In this document: piece by piece, positions 1 through 5,006 of the stretch
Position numbering within the stretch: position 1 is the first letter of the stretch
Layout: the number at the start of each line of letters is the position of its first letter
DNA from: an uncultured Eisenbergiella sp.
GTDB lineage: Bacteria > Bacillota > Clostridia > Lachnospirales > Lachnospiraceae
Direction of reading: 5' to 3'
DNA: 7,682 bases
Assembly (NCBI GenBank): GCA_947626725.1
Contig: CANQTI010000092.1
Span: forward strand, 1 to 7,682
Position numbers and translations under genes: made by a program
The notes under the pieces: generated by a model
Told to the model about the DNA's origin: nothing
Database searches by the model: none
The model's input: the letters and a program-made list of their open reading frames with translations, nothing else

Positions 1-669
1 GCCCACGCTGCAGTGCTGCAGATTCCCGGAGCCGTCATAGGAAAAGCGGACGAACCAGCTGTAGGAGCCCAGCAGCAGATCCGGATCGCCTTCCCGGTCC
101 GCCATATCGAAATATCCGGCGATCAGGCCGCTGTTGCCGATGGCGGTGCCGGTGCGCCTGTCCACCGCATAATAATCCAGATACCGGATCAGCTCGGAGA
201 CAGCGTCCCGGGAAGCCGTGATCTCCGACAGGGCGTCCTCACGGGCCTTCCGCAGATAATTCTGCAGAGAGGCGGACTCCGGCACCGCGTCTGCTGGGAC
301 GTCGAATGATCTCGTCAAACTGGCCATGCTCTCATCCAGATCATAGGTCCCGATCAGCTCCGGCTGCACGAAAAGATCCGCGAAAGACCAGTTTTTCTGG
401 TCCGCCCGGTCCCGCAGATATTTGTACTGGATGAAATTGCTCCGATACAGCAGGGAAATGAAGGGCTCCCCGGTCAGCGGATCCTCATAGGCCCTGTCCG
501 ACTGCTTCTCGAATACGGGAAACAGCAGGAGGAACAGAACCGTGATCAGCAGCACACAGCCAAGGACCCTGCGCAGGCTCTTCCGGGCGGGTGTGACGGG
601 CCGCCCATCGGCGCGGTCTTTTCCGGCTCTTTTTTCGGTTTCACTGTTTTTCAATCTTGTATCCAACAC
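1..669 (-). CDS. Probable sensor histidine kinase, N-terminal part (runs off left edge)
   Basis: An open frame runs without a stop from 669 to the window edge (223 codons) and lacks an early ATG. Candidate starts are GTG at 669, preceded by the Shine-Dalgarno-like AAGGTGG, or TTG at 654. Either start overlaps the response regulator stop, by 29 or 14 bp, which suggests translational coupling. The protein has a basic, polar N-terminus (about 33 residues), one hydrophobic membrane segment (VLGCVLLITVLFLLLFPVF, residues about 35-53) and then at least 165 residues of soluble, acidic sequence that would lie outside the cell. HAMP, HisKA and ATPase domains would lie beyond the edge and cannot be seen. 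The call of histidine kinase is inferred from the position directly behind an OmpR-family regulator plus the membrane-anchor/sensor layout. The ligand is unknown. An unrelated membrane protein is possible but less likely. Confidence 0.68.
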   Translation of the reverse strand, partial: MLDTRLKNSETEKRAGKDRADGRPVTPARKSLRRVLGCVLLITVLFLLLFPVFEKQSDRAYEDPLTGEPFISLLYRSNFIQYKYLRDRADQKNWSFADLFVQPELIGTYDLDESMASLTRSFDVPADAVPESASLQNYLRKAREDALSEITASRDAVSELIRYLDYYAVDRRTGTAIGNSGLIAGYFDMADREGDPDLLLGSYSWFVRFSYDGSGNLQHCSVG

Positions 670-1351
670 CCCATACCACCTTCAGATATTTCGGATTCTT
701 CGGATCAATCTCGATCTTTTCCCGGATCTTCCGAATGTGCACCATGATCGTGTCCGTATTGACAGCTTTCTCGTTCCAGATGCGCTCGTAGATCTCCTCC
801 GCGCTGAAAACGCGGCCCGGATTCTTCATCAGGAGCAGGAGGATTCGAAATTCGATGGGCGTCAGCCGCACGGGCGCGCCGTCCACAAATACCTCCACCG
901 TCTCCTCATTCAGTTCAATGCCGCCGATCACGTGATACGTATCCTTTCGCGGTTCCGCCTGCAGCAGGGCTTCCTGATACCGGTTGTAGCGGCGCAGCTG
1001 AGAGTTGACCCTGGCCAGGAGCTCTAACGGCGTAAAAGGCTTGGTGATATAATCGTCGGCACCCATGTTCAGTCCCATGATTTTATCGACTTCTTCTGAT
1101 TTGGCGGACAGCATGATGACCGGGATCTCGATACCCCGATCCCGCATCTTCATGATCATCGTGATGCCGTCCATACGGGGCATCATGACGTCCACGATGG
1201 CAAGATCGACCTTCTCCCGTTCGAGGGCCGCAAGCCCCTCCACGCCGTCTCCCGCTTTCGATACGCGGTATCCCTGGTTGCGCAGATAGATCTCCACCCC
1301 TTCCCGGATATCCGCATCATCCTCCACGATCAGAATATGGTTCTTTTCCAT
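641..1351 (-). CDS. OmpR/PhoB-family (VanR-like) DNA-binding response regulator
   Basis: This 236-residue protein is a cytoplasmic transcription factor switched by phosphorylation. The receiver domain (residues about 5-118) has the acidic pair D11-D12, the phospho-acceptor D54 in AIVDVMMPRMDG, the switch residue S82 in VIMLSAK and K104 in ITKPF. The winged-helix domain (about 137-233) shows LTPIEFRILLLLMKNPGRV, the recognition-helix region NTDTIMVHIRKIREKI and the terminal WGVGYKIE that marks the OmpR/PhoB family. The overall pattern is closest to VanR-like regulators, but this does not prove a role in glycopeptide resistance. The ATG at 1351 has GGGAGG 8 nt upstream. The gene behind it overlaps its end and probably encodes its kinase. 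The promoter upstream carries a palindromic operator, so expression is probably controlled. The family is certain; the regulon is unknown. Confidence 0.95.
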   Translation of the reverse strand: MEKNHILIVEDDADIREGVEIYLRNQGYRVSKAGDGVEGLAALEREKVDLAIVDVMMPRMDGITMIMKMRDRGIEIPVIMLSAKSEEVDKIMGLNMGADDYITKPFTPLELLARVNSQLRRYNRYQEALLQAEPRKDTYHVIGGIELNEETVEVFVDGAPVRLTPIEFRILLLLMKNPGRVFSAEEIYERIWNEKAVNTDTIMVHIRKIREKIEIDPKNPKYLKVVWGVGYKIEKQ

Positions 1352-1402
1352 TGCCGTTTCCTCCCGCCCGCCGCGTTTTCCATTTTGTAATCCAGTACCA
1401 GT

Positions 1403-1424
1403 GTAATAACCTTGCGGTCATTAT
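1403..1424. promoter_or_regulatory. Imperfect inverted repeat, downstream operator candidate
   Basis: TAATAACC and GGTCATTA flank the spacer TTGC, with one mismatch in eight pairs. It shares the core ACCTTGCGGTCATTAT with the perfect palindrome at 1475-1502. It lies in the untranslated leader of the response regulator mRNA, about 50 bp before the start codon. No -35 box sits at the right distance for a second promoter, so a second binding site for the same protein is the better reading. The binding protein is not identified. Confidence 0.55.
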
Positions 1425-1474
1425 CATGTTGCCGGACATGGTGCCTCCGGCGGATTTTATGCGCCTGTCGGCGC

Positions 1475-1502
1475 GGTATAATGACCTTGCGGTCATTATA
1501 CC
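1475..1502. promoter_or_regulatory. Perfect 12-bp inverted repeat, operator over the -10 box
   Basis: GGTATAATGACC and GGTCATTATACC are exact reverse complements around TTGC. On the minus strand the left half supplies the TATAAT -10 hexamer of the response regulator promoter, so a bound protein would block RNA polymerase. A palindrome of this size and TGACC-N4-GGTCA form is typical of a dimeric helix-turn-helix repressor such as a TetR-family protein. OmpR-family regulators usually bind direct repeats, so self-binding is less likely. A hairpin in the 5' end of the mRNA is an alternative role. Confidence 0.65.
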
Positions 1503-1523
1503 CTGTTGTTTTGGAAACCGCAA
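1495..1523 (-). promoter_or_regulatory. Sigma-A promoter of the two-component system
   Basis: On the minus strand, TTGCGG (1518-1523) and TATAAT (1495-1500) are separated by exactly 17 bp. Transcription would start near 1488, inside the inverted repeat, giving a leader of about 135 nt before the regulator ATG. The perfect -10 and the ideal spacing make this a strong candidate. Confidence 0.7.
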
Positions 1524-1562
1524 TATGATTGTAGAGCTCAAACCTTTCGGAACAAAACAGAA

Positions 1563-1598
1563 AAAACCAAAGAATTTCTAAAGAAATTCTTTGGTTTT
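1563..1598 (-). terminator. Terminator of the yneA-like gene (AT-rich, possibly bidirectional)
   Basis: AAAACCAAAGAATTTC and its exact reverse complement form a 16-bp stem with the 4-nt loop TAAA. Read on the minus strand it ends in TTTTTTC, which fits an intrinsic terminator about 70 bp after the LysM gene stop. It also separates that gene from the response regulator promoter. The stem is unusually AT-rich for a terminator. Confidence 0.7.
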
Positions 1599-1607
1599 CC
1601 TTCATAG

Positions 1608-1623
1608 TGACTGTCCACAGTCA
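1608..1623. repeat. 16-bp palindrome, function unknown
   Basis: TGACTGTCCACAGTCA is a perfect inverted repeat of TGACTGT around a two-base centre. It sits between the LysM gene stop and its terminator, so in the transcript it would form a small hairpin in the 3' untranslated region. It could also be a protein site. It is short enough to be chance. Confidence 0.35.
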
Positions 1624-1666
1624 GAGATAAAAAACAGCGGCAAATTTTGACAAAAGGACCGGAGAC

Positions 1667-2011
1667 CTAGCGATAATAGGGAATTACCAAATAGCTCCCG
1701 GCCTCAATGGCGTCCTCATTCAGAATGTGGTTGGTCTCGCAGACCTCCTCAATATAAGCTGCCGCAGAGTCGTAATGCCCGCCGGCATATGCGGCTGCGA
1801 TGGAAGAAAGGCTGTCCCCAGGCATGACCATGATACTGGTAAAATATTTCTTCTCTGCCGCTCCTTCTCCCTGTGCGCTGGCAGTAACCCCGCATATAAG
1901 AATGCCCGCTGTCAGCGAAAACGCGGCAATAAACGCCGCAAATGCGATGCGCCTGCGCAGCTGTCTGTGTCTTCTGATACGATTCAGTCTGATCCTTCTC
2001 TCCGGATTCAT
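1667..2011 (-). CDS. yneA: YneA-like SOS cell-division inhibitor: membrane anchor plus LysM domain
   Basis: The 114-residue product has a strongly basic N-terminus (residues 1-21, many Arg), one membrane segment (about 22-43, AFAAFIAAFSLTAGILICGV) and one LysM domain (about 57-111) containing VMPGDSLSSIAAAY and ending GSYLVIPYY. LysM binds peptidoglycan, so the domain should face the wall. ATG at 2011 is chosen because GAGGGG lies 6 nt upstream; an upstream ATG at 2122 would read through the promoter and LexA boxes. In Bacillus, yneA is divergent from lexA, under LexA control, has the same anchor-plus-LysM build and halts division after DNA damage. The same layout and operators here support that role. 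Protein similarity outside the LysM fold is hard to judge by eye, so another SOS-induced LysM protein remains possible. Confidence 0.8.
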   Translation of the reverse strand: MNPERRIRLNRIRRHRQLRRRIAFAAFIAAFSLTAGILICGVTASAQGEGAAEKKYFTSIMVMPGDSLSSIAAAYAGGHYDSAAAYIEEVCETNHILNEDAIEAGSYLVIPYYR

Positions 2012-2028
2012 CTTTTTCCCCTCTATTC

Positions 2029-2042
2029 CAAACATATGTTGC
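2029..2042. promoter_or_regulatory. LexA box 1 (weak)
   Basis: CAAACATATGTTGC has a perfect AAC-ATAT-GTT core but differs from CGAAC-N4-GTTCG at three outer bases. It lies in the leader of the LysM gene, 13 bp from box 2, so it may act only as the weaker member of a pair. Confidence 0.5.
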
Positions 2043-2055
2043 GAACATTTGTTCC
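2042..2055. promoter_or_regulatory. LexA box 2 (strong)
   Basis: CGAACATTTGTTCC matches CGAAC-N4-GTTCG at nine of the ten defined bases. It lies just downstream of the LysM gene's predicted start of transcription (near 2062), where bound LexA would block escape or elongation. Confidence 0.85.
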
Positions 2056-2068
2056 CATCACTGTCTTG

Positions 2069-2097
2069 ATTATATCGAACATATTTTCGAATGTCAA
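2069..2097 (-). promoter_or_regulatory. Perfect consensus promoter of the yneA-like gene
   Basis: On the minus strand, TTGACA (2092-2097) and TATAAT (2069-2074) are spaced by 17 bp. This is the exact sigma-A consensus. The spacer contains LexA box 3, so the promoter should be very strong when free and shut when LexA is bound. Confidence 0.88.
2076..2089. promoter_or_regulatory. LexA box 3, in the yneA-like promoter spacer
   Basis: CGAACATATTTTCG matches CGAAC-N4-GTTCG at nine of ten defined bases. It lies wholly between the -35 and -10 hexamers of the LysM gene promoter, so LexA binding would exclude polymerase directly. Confidence 0.82.
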
Positions 2098-2115
2098 GGG
2101 GAAGAAAAGAAAAAT

Positions 2116-2129
2116 CGAACATTTTTTCG
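2116..2129. promoter_or_regulatory. LexA box 4, upstream of the lexA promoter
   Basis: CGAACATTTTTTCG matches nine of the ten defined LexA-box bases. It lies just upstream of the lexA -35 hexamer and would serve lexA autoregulation. Confidence 0.78.
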
Positions 2130-2142
2130 GAATATATGTTTG
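2129..2142. promoter_or_regulatory. LexA box 5 (weak), over the lexA -35
   Basis: GGAATATATGTTTG matches seven of ten defined bases. It touches the lexA -35 box and follows box 4 at a 13-bp offset, the same offset as boxes 1 and 2. Alone it would be doubtful; the repeated spacing raises its credibility. Confidence 0.45.
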
Positions 2143-2168
2143 CTTTTTAGGGAGAGGTATGCTAGAAT
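2140..2168 (+). promoter_or_regulatory. lexA promoter with extended -10
   Basis: TTGCTT (2140-2145), a 17-bp spacer and TAGAAT (2163-2168) preceded by TGC, an extended -10 motif. Transcription should start near 2175. It is weaker than the divergent consensus promoter and overlaps LexA box 5. Confidence 0.7.
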
Positions 2169-2182
2169 GATAACAGATCGGT

Positions 2183-2197
2183 CCGGCCGGCGGCCGG
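2183..2197 (+). promoter_or_regulatory. GC-rich hairpin in the lexA leader
   Basis: CCGGCC and GGCCGG pair around a 3-nt loop, ending 3 nt before the AAGGAG ribosome binding site (2201-2206). This short stable stem might tune lexA translation. It is small enough to be incidental. Confidence 0.35.
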
Positions 2198-2213
2198 TGA
2201 AAGGAGCGCTGTT

Positions 2214-2834
2214 ATGCCACAGGGAAAGATCACTGCCAAGCAGCTGGAGATCCTCAATTATATCAAAGATGAGATCCTGCACAGAGGGTATCCGCCCGCG
2301 GTTCGGGAGATTTGCGAGGCCGTCCACCTCAAGTCCACGTCCTCCGTACATTCGCATCTGGAGACTTTGGAGAAGAACGGCTATATCCGCAGGGATCCGA
2401 CCAAGCCAAGGGCCATAGAGATCTGCGATGACAGCTTTCAGGCGGTGCGCACGGAGATCACCAGTCTTCCTGTGATCGGCAATGTAGCGGCCGGACAGCC
2501 CATCTTCGCAGAGGAGAATGTGGAGAGCTATTTCCCTGTTCCCGCGGAGCTGATTCCGAACGGGGAACCCAGTTTTATCCTGAAGGTACGCGGTGAGTCC
2601 ATGATCAATGCCGGTATTCACGATGGCGACCAGATTTTTGTACAGAGCTGCCGCGAGGCGCGCAACGGCCAGATGGTGGTGGCCCTGATCGATGATTCCG
2701 CCACGGTCAAGACCTTTTATAAAGAAAACGGCCATATCCGTCTCCAGCCGGAGAACGACGCCATGGAGCCCATTATCGTGAACGACTGCCAGATCCTGGG
2801 GCGTGTATTCGGTGTCTTCCGCATCTACAGATAG
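2214..2834 (+). CDS. lexA: LexA, SOS-response repressor and self-cleaving protease
   Basis: The 206-residue protein has the full LexA build. The N-terminal winged-helix domain (about 1-68) includes LEILNYIKDEILHRGYPPAVREI and the segment STSSVHSHLETLEKNGYIRR. The autocleavage site is Ala93-Gly94 in NVAAGQPIFAEEN. The C-terminal S24 peptidase domain carries the nucleophile Ser129 in RGESM and the general base Lys166 in TVKTFYK. RecA-ssDNA filaments trigger cleavage and derepress the SOS regulon. ATG at 2214 has AAGGAG 7 nt upstream. The length is normal for Firmicutes. LexA boxes in the shared promoter region indicate autoregulation together with the divergent LysM gene. A strong hairpin follows 18 bp after the stop. 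The identification is not in doubt. Confidence 0.98.
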   Translation: MPQGKITAKQLEILNYIKDEILHRGYPPAVREICEAVHLKSTSSVHSHLETLEKNGYIRRDPTKPRAIEICDDSFQAVRTEITSLPVIGNVAAGQPIFAEENVESYFPVPAELIPNGEPSFILKVRGESMINAGIHDGDQIFVQSCREARNGQMVVALIDDSATVKTFYKENGHIRLQPENDAMEPIIVNDCQILGRVFGVFRIYR

Positions 2835-2852
2835 AAATTATTTCATGAAAGT

Positions 2853-2898
2853 AAAGGCCGCCATGTATGCGATGAAGAAAGCATACATGGCGGCCTTT
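2853..2898. terminator. Strong hairpin terminator shared by lexA and the convergent rsfS cluster
   Basis: AAAGGCCGCCATGTATGC and its exact reverse complement form an 18-bp stem with a 10-nt loop (2871-2880). The flanks are T-rich in both directions (CCTTTAT on plus, CCTTTACTTTC on minus). It lies between two convergent genes, so a bidirectional terminator is the natural reading. Confidence 0.85.
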
Positions 2899-2997
2899 AT
2901 CGCCGGCGCAGCGGCCCGCGGTGCAGTCTGCTGTTCTGGCCGGGGAAATCCGGCAATGCCAGGCGTTCTTATGAACATCCAAACCGCTGTTCCCAGC

Positions 2998-3372
2998 TCA
3001 GCCGTCGGCCTTTTCCGTGTTTTTCATAAAATCTTCCGCTTTGATCTGCTTGCCGTCTCTCCAAATGCGTTCCAGATCGTAAAACAGCCGGTTCTGCCGG
3101 TCAAAAACATGTACGATCAGATCCCCGTAATCCATCAGAACCCAGTTTCCCGTCTGATATCCTTCCACGTGCCTGGGAGAAATGCCGGCTCTGCCCAATG
3201 CCTCCTCCACGCTGTCAATCATGGCCTGTATCTGATTTTTATTGTTGCCGCTGGCGATGAGAAAATAATCCGCCAGCACGGAAACCTCACTGATATCAAT
3301 GAGACTGATATTTTCCGCCTTCTTTTCTTCCAACGCTTCGATGGCGCGTTTGGTCATCTGTGCTGCTGTCAT
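2998..3372 (-). CDS. rsfS: Ribosome silencing factor RsfS (YbeB/Iojap family)
   Basis: The family binds uL14 on the 50S subunit and prevents joining with 30S, lowering translation in starvation or stationary phase. The 124-residue protein is of typical length and carries the family core: ISLIDISEVSVLADYFLIASG (residues about 22-42), the region around GYQTGNWVLMDYGDLIVHVF (71-90) and RLFYDLERIW (95-104). It is the last gene of the cluster. Its ATG overlaps the yqeK stop by 4 bp (ATGA), and its Shine-Dalgarno (GGAGGG) lies inside the final yqeK codons, so the two are translationally coupled. The order yhbY-nadD-yqeK-rsfS matches the conserved Firmicutes arrangement, which adds support. Confidence 0.96.
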   Translation of the reverse strand: MTAAQMTKRAIEALEEKKAENISLIDISEVSVLADYFLIASGNNKNQIQAMIDSVEEALGRAGISPRHVEGYQTGNWVLMDYGDLIVHVFDRQNRLFYDLERIWRDGKQIKAEDFMKNTEKADG

Positions 3373-3950
3373 AATCTCCCTCCGTACTTGTAATAATCAT
3401 AGGTTTTCTGTGTCATCGTATCGATTTCCATTTTGCCCGCGTGCAGGTAATGCAGCGTATCCTCCAACGCAATCAGGAGCGCCTGATCCAGATCCTCAAA
3501 GGCTAACCGCCGGATCCTCGTCAAATTCGGAGCCTGCTTCCGCCCCGGCTCTATGTAATCCGCGATCCAGATGATCTTTTCCAAAACGGACATGCCGGGC
3601 CTGCCCGTCGTATGGTTCAGAATTGCGTTGATCACATCCTTATCCGATACCCCATATTTTTTCATAGCGAGAAAGCTGCCAACTTTCGCATGCAGCAGAA
3701 ACGGGTTTTTCCGTTCCGCCTCACTGATCGCAATGTTGTATTTTTCGCAGATGGCAAGTCGCTTTTCGTTGGTCATGCATTTGGCGCAGTCATGCAAAAG
3801 CCCGGCCAAAAGCGCCTTCTGCATATCCTCTCCGTACCGCATCGCCAGAGCCGCAGCGGTGTAGGCTACGCCCAGGGTATGCTCGTATCGCTTATGATCC
3901 AACTTATTTTCCATGGATCTGCGGATTTTTCTCAGGTCTGGCTCTTTCAT
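3369..3950 (-). CDS. yqeK: YqeK-type HD-domain symmetrical Ap4A hydrolase
   Basis: Proteins of this family cleave diadenosine tetraphosphate into two ADP. The 193-residue product shows an HD-domain metal set in order: H24 in RYEHTLGVAY, H53-D54 in LLHDCAK, H87 in NPFLLHAKVG, H113 in LNHTTGRPGM and D131 in IWIADYIEPGR. The last motif is characteristic of YqeK. ATG at 3950 is preceded by AAAGGAG at good spacing and lies 12 bp after the nadD stop; the ribosome binding site begins right at that stop. The neighbouring nadD is the usual partner, and many relatives are annotated simply as HD-domain proteins next to nadD. An older reading as a predicted HD hydrolase in NAD metabolism reflects that neighbourhood. 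Confidence 0.94.
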   Translation of the reverse strand: MKEPDLRKIRRSMENKLDHKRYEHTLGVAYTAAALAMRYGEDMQKALLAGLLHDCAKCMTNEKRLAICEKYNIAISEAERKNPFLLHAKVGSFLAMKKYGVSDKDVINAILNHTTGRPGMSVLEKIIWIADYIEPGRKQAPNLTRIRRLAFEDLDQALLIALEDTLHYLHAGKMEIDTMTQKTYDYYKYGGRL

Positions 3951-3962
3951 GGGATGCTCCTT

Positions 3963-4565
3963 TCAGCGATACAGATCGTTTTGCAGGATGAACTGCCGGA
4001 CTGATTCCGGCACCAGATATCGGATGGACTGTCCTGCACGTACCTTTTCCCGGATTGCTGTAGATGAAATCTCCACATGCGGAAACGGAATTAACCGGAT
4101 CTGCGCTCCGTATTTTCGGGTCAAATGTTCTGCCTGTTCCTGCAGACCGCTGTCCGCAAACCCCTCTCTCACCGCGGCCGCGGTGACAGAACCCTGGAAG
4201 ATCCGCTCGGGATACTTCCAGCTCTCCATCTGGAACAGCGTATCCGCCCCTACGATATGAAATAACTCCGCACCTGGATAGAGCTTATGCAAAATATCCA
4301 GCGTCTCGAACGTGTAGGAATTGCCCTTTCTGCGGATTTCCACGTCTGAAACCGCAAAACGGGGATTGTCCGCCGCGGCCAGCCGTGCCATGGAAAGACG
4401 CAGCCCGCCCGAGAGGATCGTTCCGGGATCCTTCATATAGGAACAGCCGCTGGGGATCAAGAGCACCCGATCCAGCGCCAGAAGATCCCCGGCCATTTCC
4501 GCCAGCAGCAAATGTCCGTTGTGAATGGGGTTAAAGGTTCCACCCAAAATGCCGATTCTTGTCAT
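3963..4565 (-). CDS. nadD: Nicotinate-nucleotide adenylyltransferase NadD
   Basis: NadD transfers AMP from ATP to nicotinic acid mononucleotide, the step before NAD synthetase. The 200-residue protein has the nucleotidyltransferase signature GGTFNPIHNGH (residues 8-18, with H15 and H18) and ISSTAIR (166-172). Between them are the conserved GNSYTFETLDIL and FHIVGADTLFQMESWKYPERI. ATG at 4565 is preferred over an in-frame GTG at 4583: AAGGGAAGG lies just upstream of the ATG, and homologues start a few residues before the GGTF motif. The usual PPHK loop is replaced by CSYMKDP (41-47), a substrate-side variation. The start is 14 bp beyond the yhbY stop, inside the same transcript. Confidence 0.96.
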   Translation of the reverse strand: MTRIGILGGTFNPIHNGHLLLAEMAGDLLALDRVLLIPSGCSYMKDPGTILSGGLRLSMARLAAADNPRFAVSDVEIRRKGNSYTFETLDILHKLYPGAELFHIVGADTLFQMESWKYPERIFQGSVTAAAVREGFADSGLQEQAEHLTRKYGAQIRLIPFPHVEISSTAIREKVRAGQSIRYLVPESVRQFILQNDLYR

Positions 4566-4579
4566 GGAGCGCCTTCCCT

Positions 4580-4879
4580 TCACGACGGAAGCTCAATTTT
4601 CTTGCGGTCTTTGCTTTCCTTGTACAGGACGATCTTTTTCCCGATCACCTGCACCACGGTGGAGTGTGTGCGTTCCGCGACCATATACGCCAGCTCCATC
4701 GGATCGTCGAAACAGTTTTTCAGAACGGAGATCTTGATGAGTTCCCTCGTATTGAATGCTTCTCCAATCGCTGCGGTCGCCTCCGGCGTCAAACTCGCCT
4801 TCCCGATCTGAAAGATCGGATCGATATTGCTGGCAAGCCCCATCAGGTAGGCTCGCTGCTTGCTTGTCAGTTTTCTCAT
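4580..4879 (-). CDS. yhbY: YhbY-family CRM-domain RNA-binding protein
   Basis: This 99-residue protein is a single CRM (KH-like) domain of the kind found associated with pre-50S ribosomal subunits. It begins KLTSKQRAYLMGLASNIDPI, followed by the loop region IGKASLT (residues 25-31), ELIKISVLKN (46-55) and VVQVIGKKIVLYK (75-87). The usual GKxGLT loop reads GKASLT here, so one glycine is replaced by serine. ATG at 4879 follows GAGG at a spacing of about 7 nt. The downstream nadD start lies 14 bp after the stop. In Bacillus the counterpart is yqeI, also just before nadD. Assignment to the family is firm; the exact role in ribosome assembly is less settled. Confidence 0.93.
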   Translation of the reverse strand: MRKLTSKQRAYLMGLASNIDPIFQIGKASLTPEATAAIGEAFNTRELIKISVLKNCFDDPMELAYMVAERTHSTVVQVIGKKIVLYKESKDRKKIELPS

Positions 4880-4910
4880 AAAATATCCTCAGCACCGCTC
4901 CAGCTCCTTA

Positions 4911-4980
4911 CGCGCAGCGGCTGCGCAGCATCTGCACAGTAGCTGCGCATAGCGATTCGCATAGCGATTACGCACAGCGG
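4911..4980. repeat. Short GC-rich repeat cluster in the obg-yhbY spacer
   Basis: Two exact tandem copies of CGCATAGCGATT (4946-4957, 4958-4969) are followed by a degenerate copy (CGCACAGCGGAC from 4971). On the other side are related GCGCAGC/GCTGCGC units, including a palindrome at 4912-4926. TGCGCAGC (4922-4929) and GCTGCGCA (4942-4949) can form an 8-bp stem with a 12-nt loop. The cluster lies upstream of yhbY in a 127-bp gap in an otherwise packed cluster. It may act as an mRNA processing or stability element, or be a degenerate genome-wide repeat. Confidence 0.6.
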
Positions 4981-5006
4981 ACAAGGGCCTGCGGTCATGA
5001 AAACGA

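Larger units (their letters stand above)
1352..1666. other. Non-coding region between the yneA-like gene and the two-component system
   Basis: These 315 bases hold no convincing gene. From right to left they contain a 16-bp palindrome (1608-1623), an AT-rich transcription terminator (1563-1598), the promoter of the response regulator (1495-1523), two related inverted repeats (1475-1502 and 1403-1424) and the regulator's ribosome binding site. Open frames that cross it translate through the inverted repeats, lack matched ribosome binding sites and look like no known protein. Confidence 0.7.

Noticed and set aside
1330..1605. Minus-strand open frame of 91 codons ahead of the response regulator
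   Set aside because: It reads through the terminator, the promoter and both inverted repeats, and overlaps the regulator start. The repeated DRKVI peptides only reflect the repeated DNA.
2094..2735. Minus-strand open frame of 213 codons opposite lexA
   Set aside because: It is the shadow of lexA on the other strand, has no recognisable protein features and crosses the divergent promoter region.
2965..2976. GTTCTTATGAAC palindrome near the rsfS end as a LexA site
   Set aside because: The half sites are in the reverse order (GTTC-N4-GAAC, not GAAC-N4-GTTC), and no promoter is nearby.
2773..2982. Minus-strand frame of 69 codons downstream of rsfS
   Set aside because: It covers the bidirectional terminator and the lexA end, lacks a good ribosome binding site and resembles nothing known.
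4911..4980. CRISPR-like array in the obg-yhbY gap
   Set aside because: The 12-bp units are directly adjacent with no unique spacers, are too short and are degenerate, and no cas genes are present.
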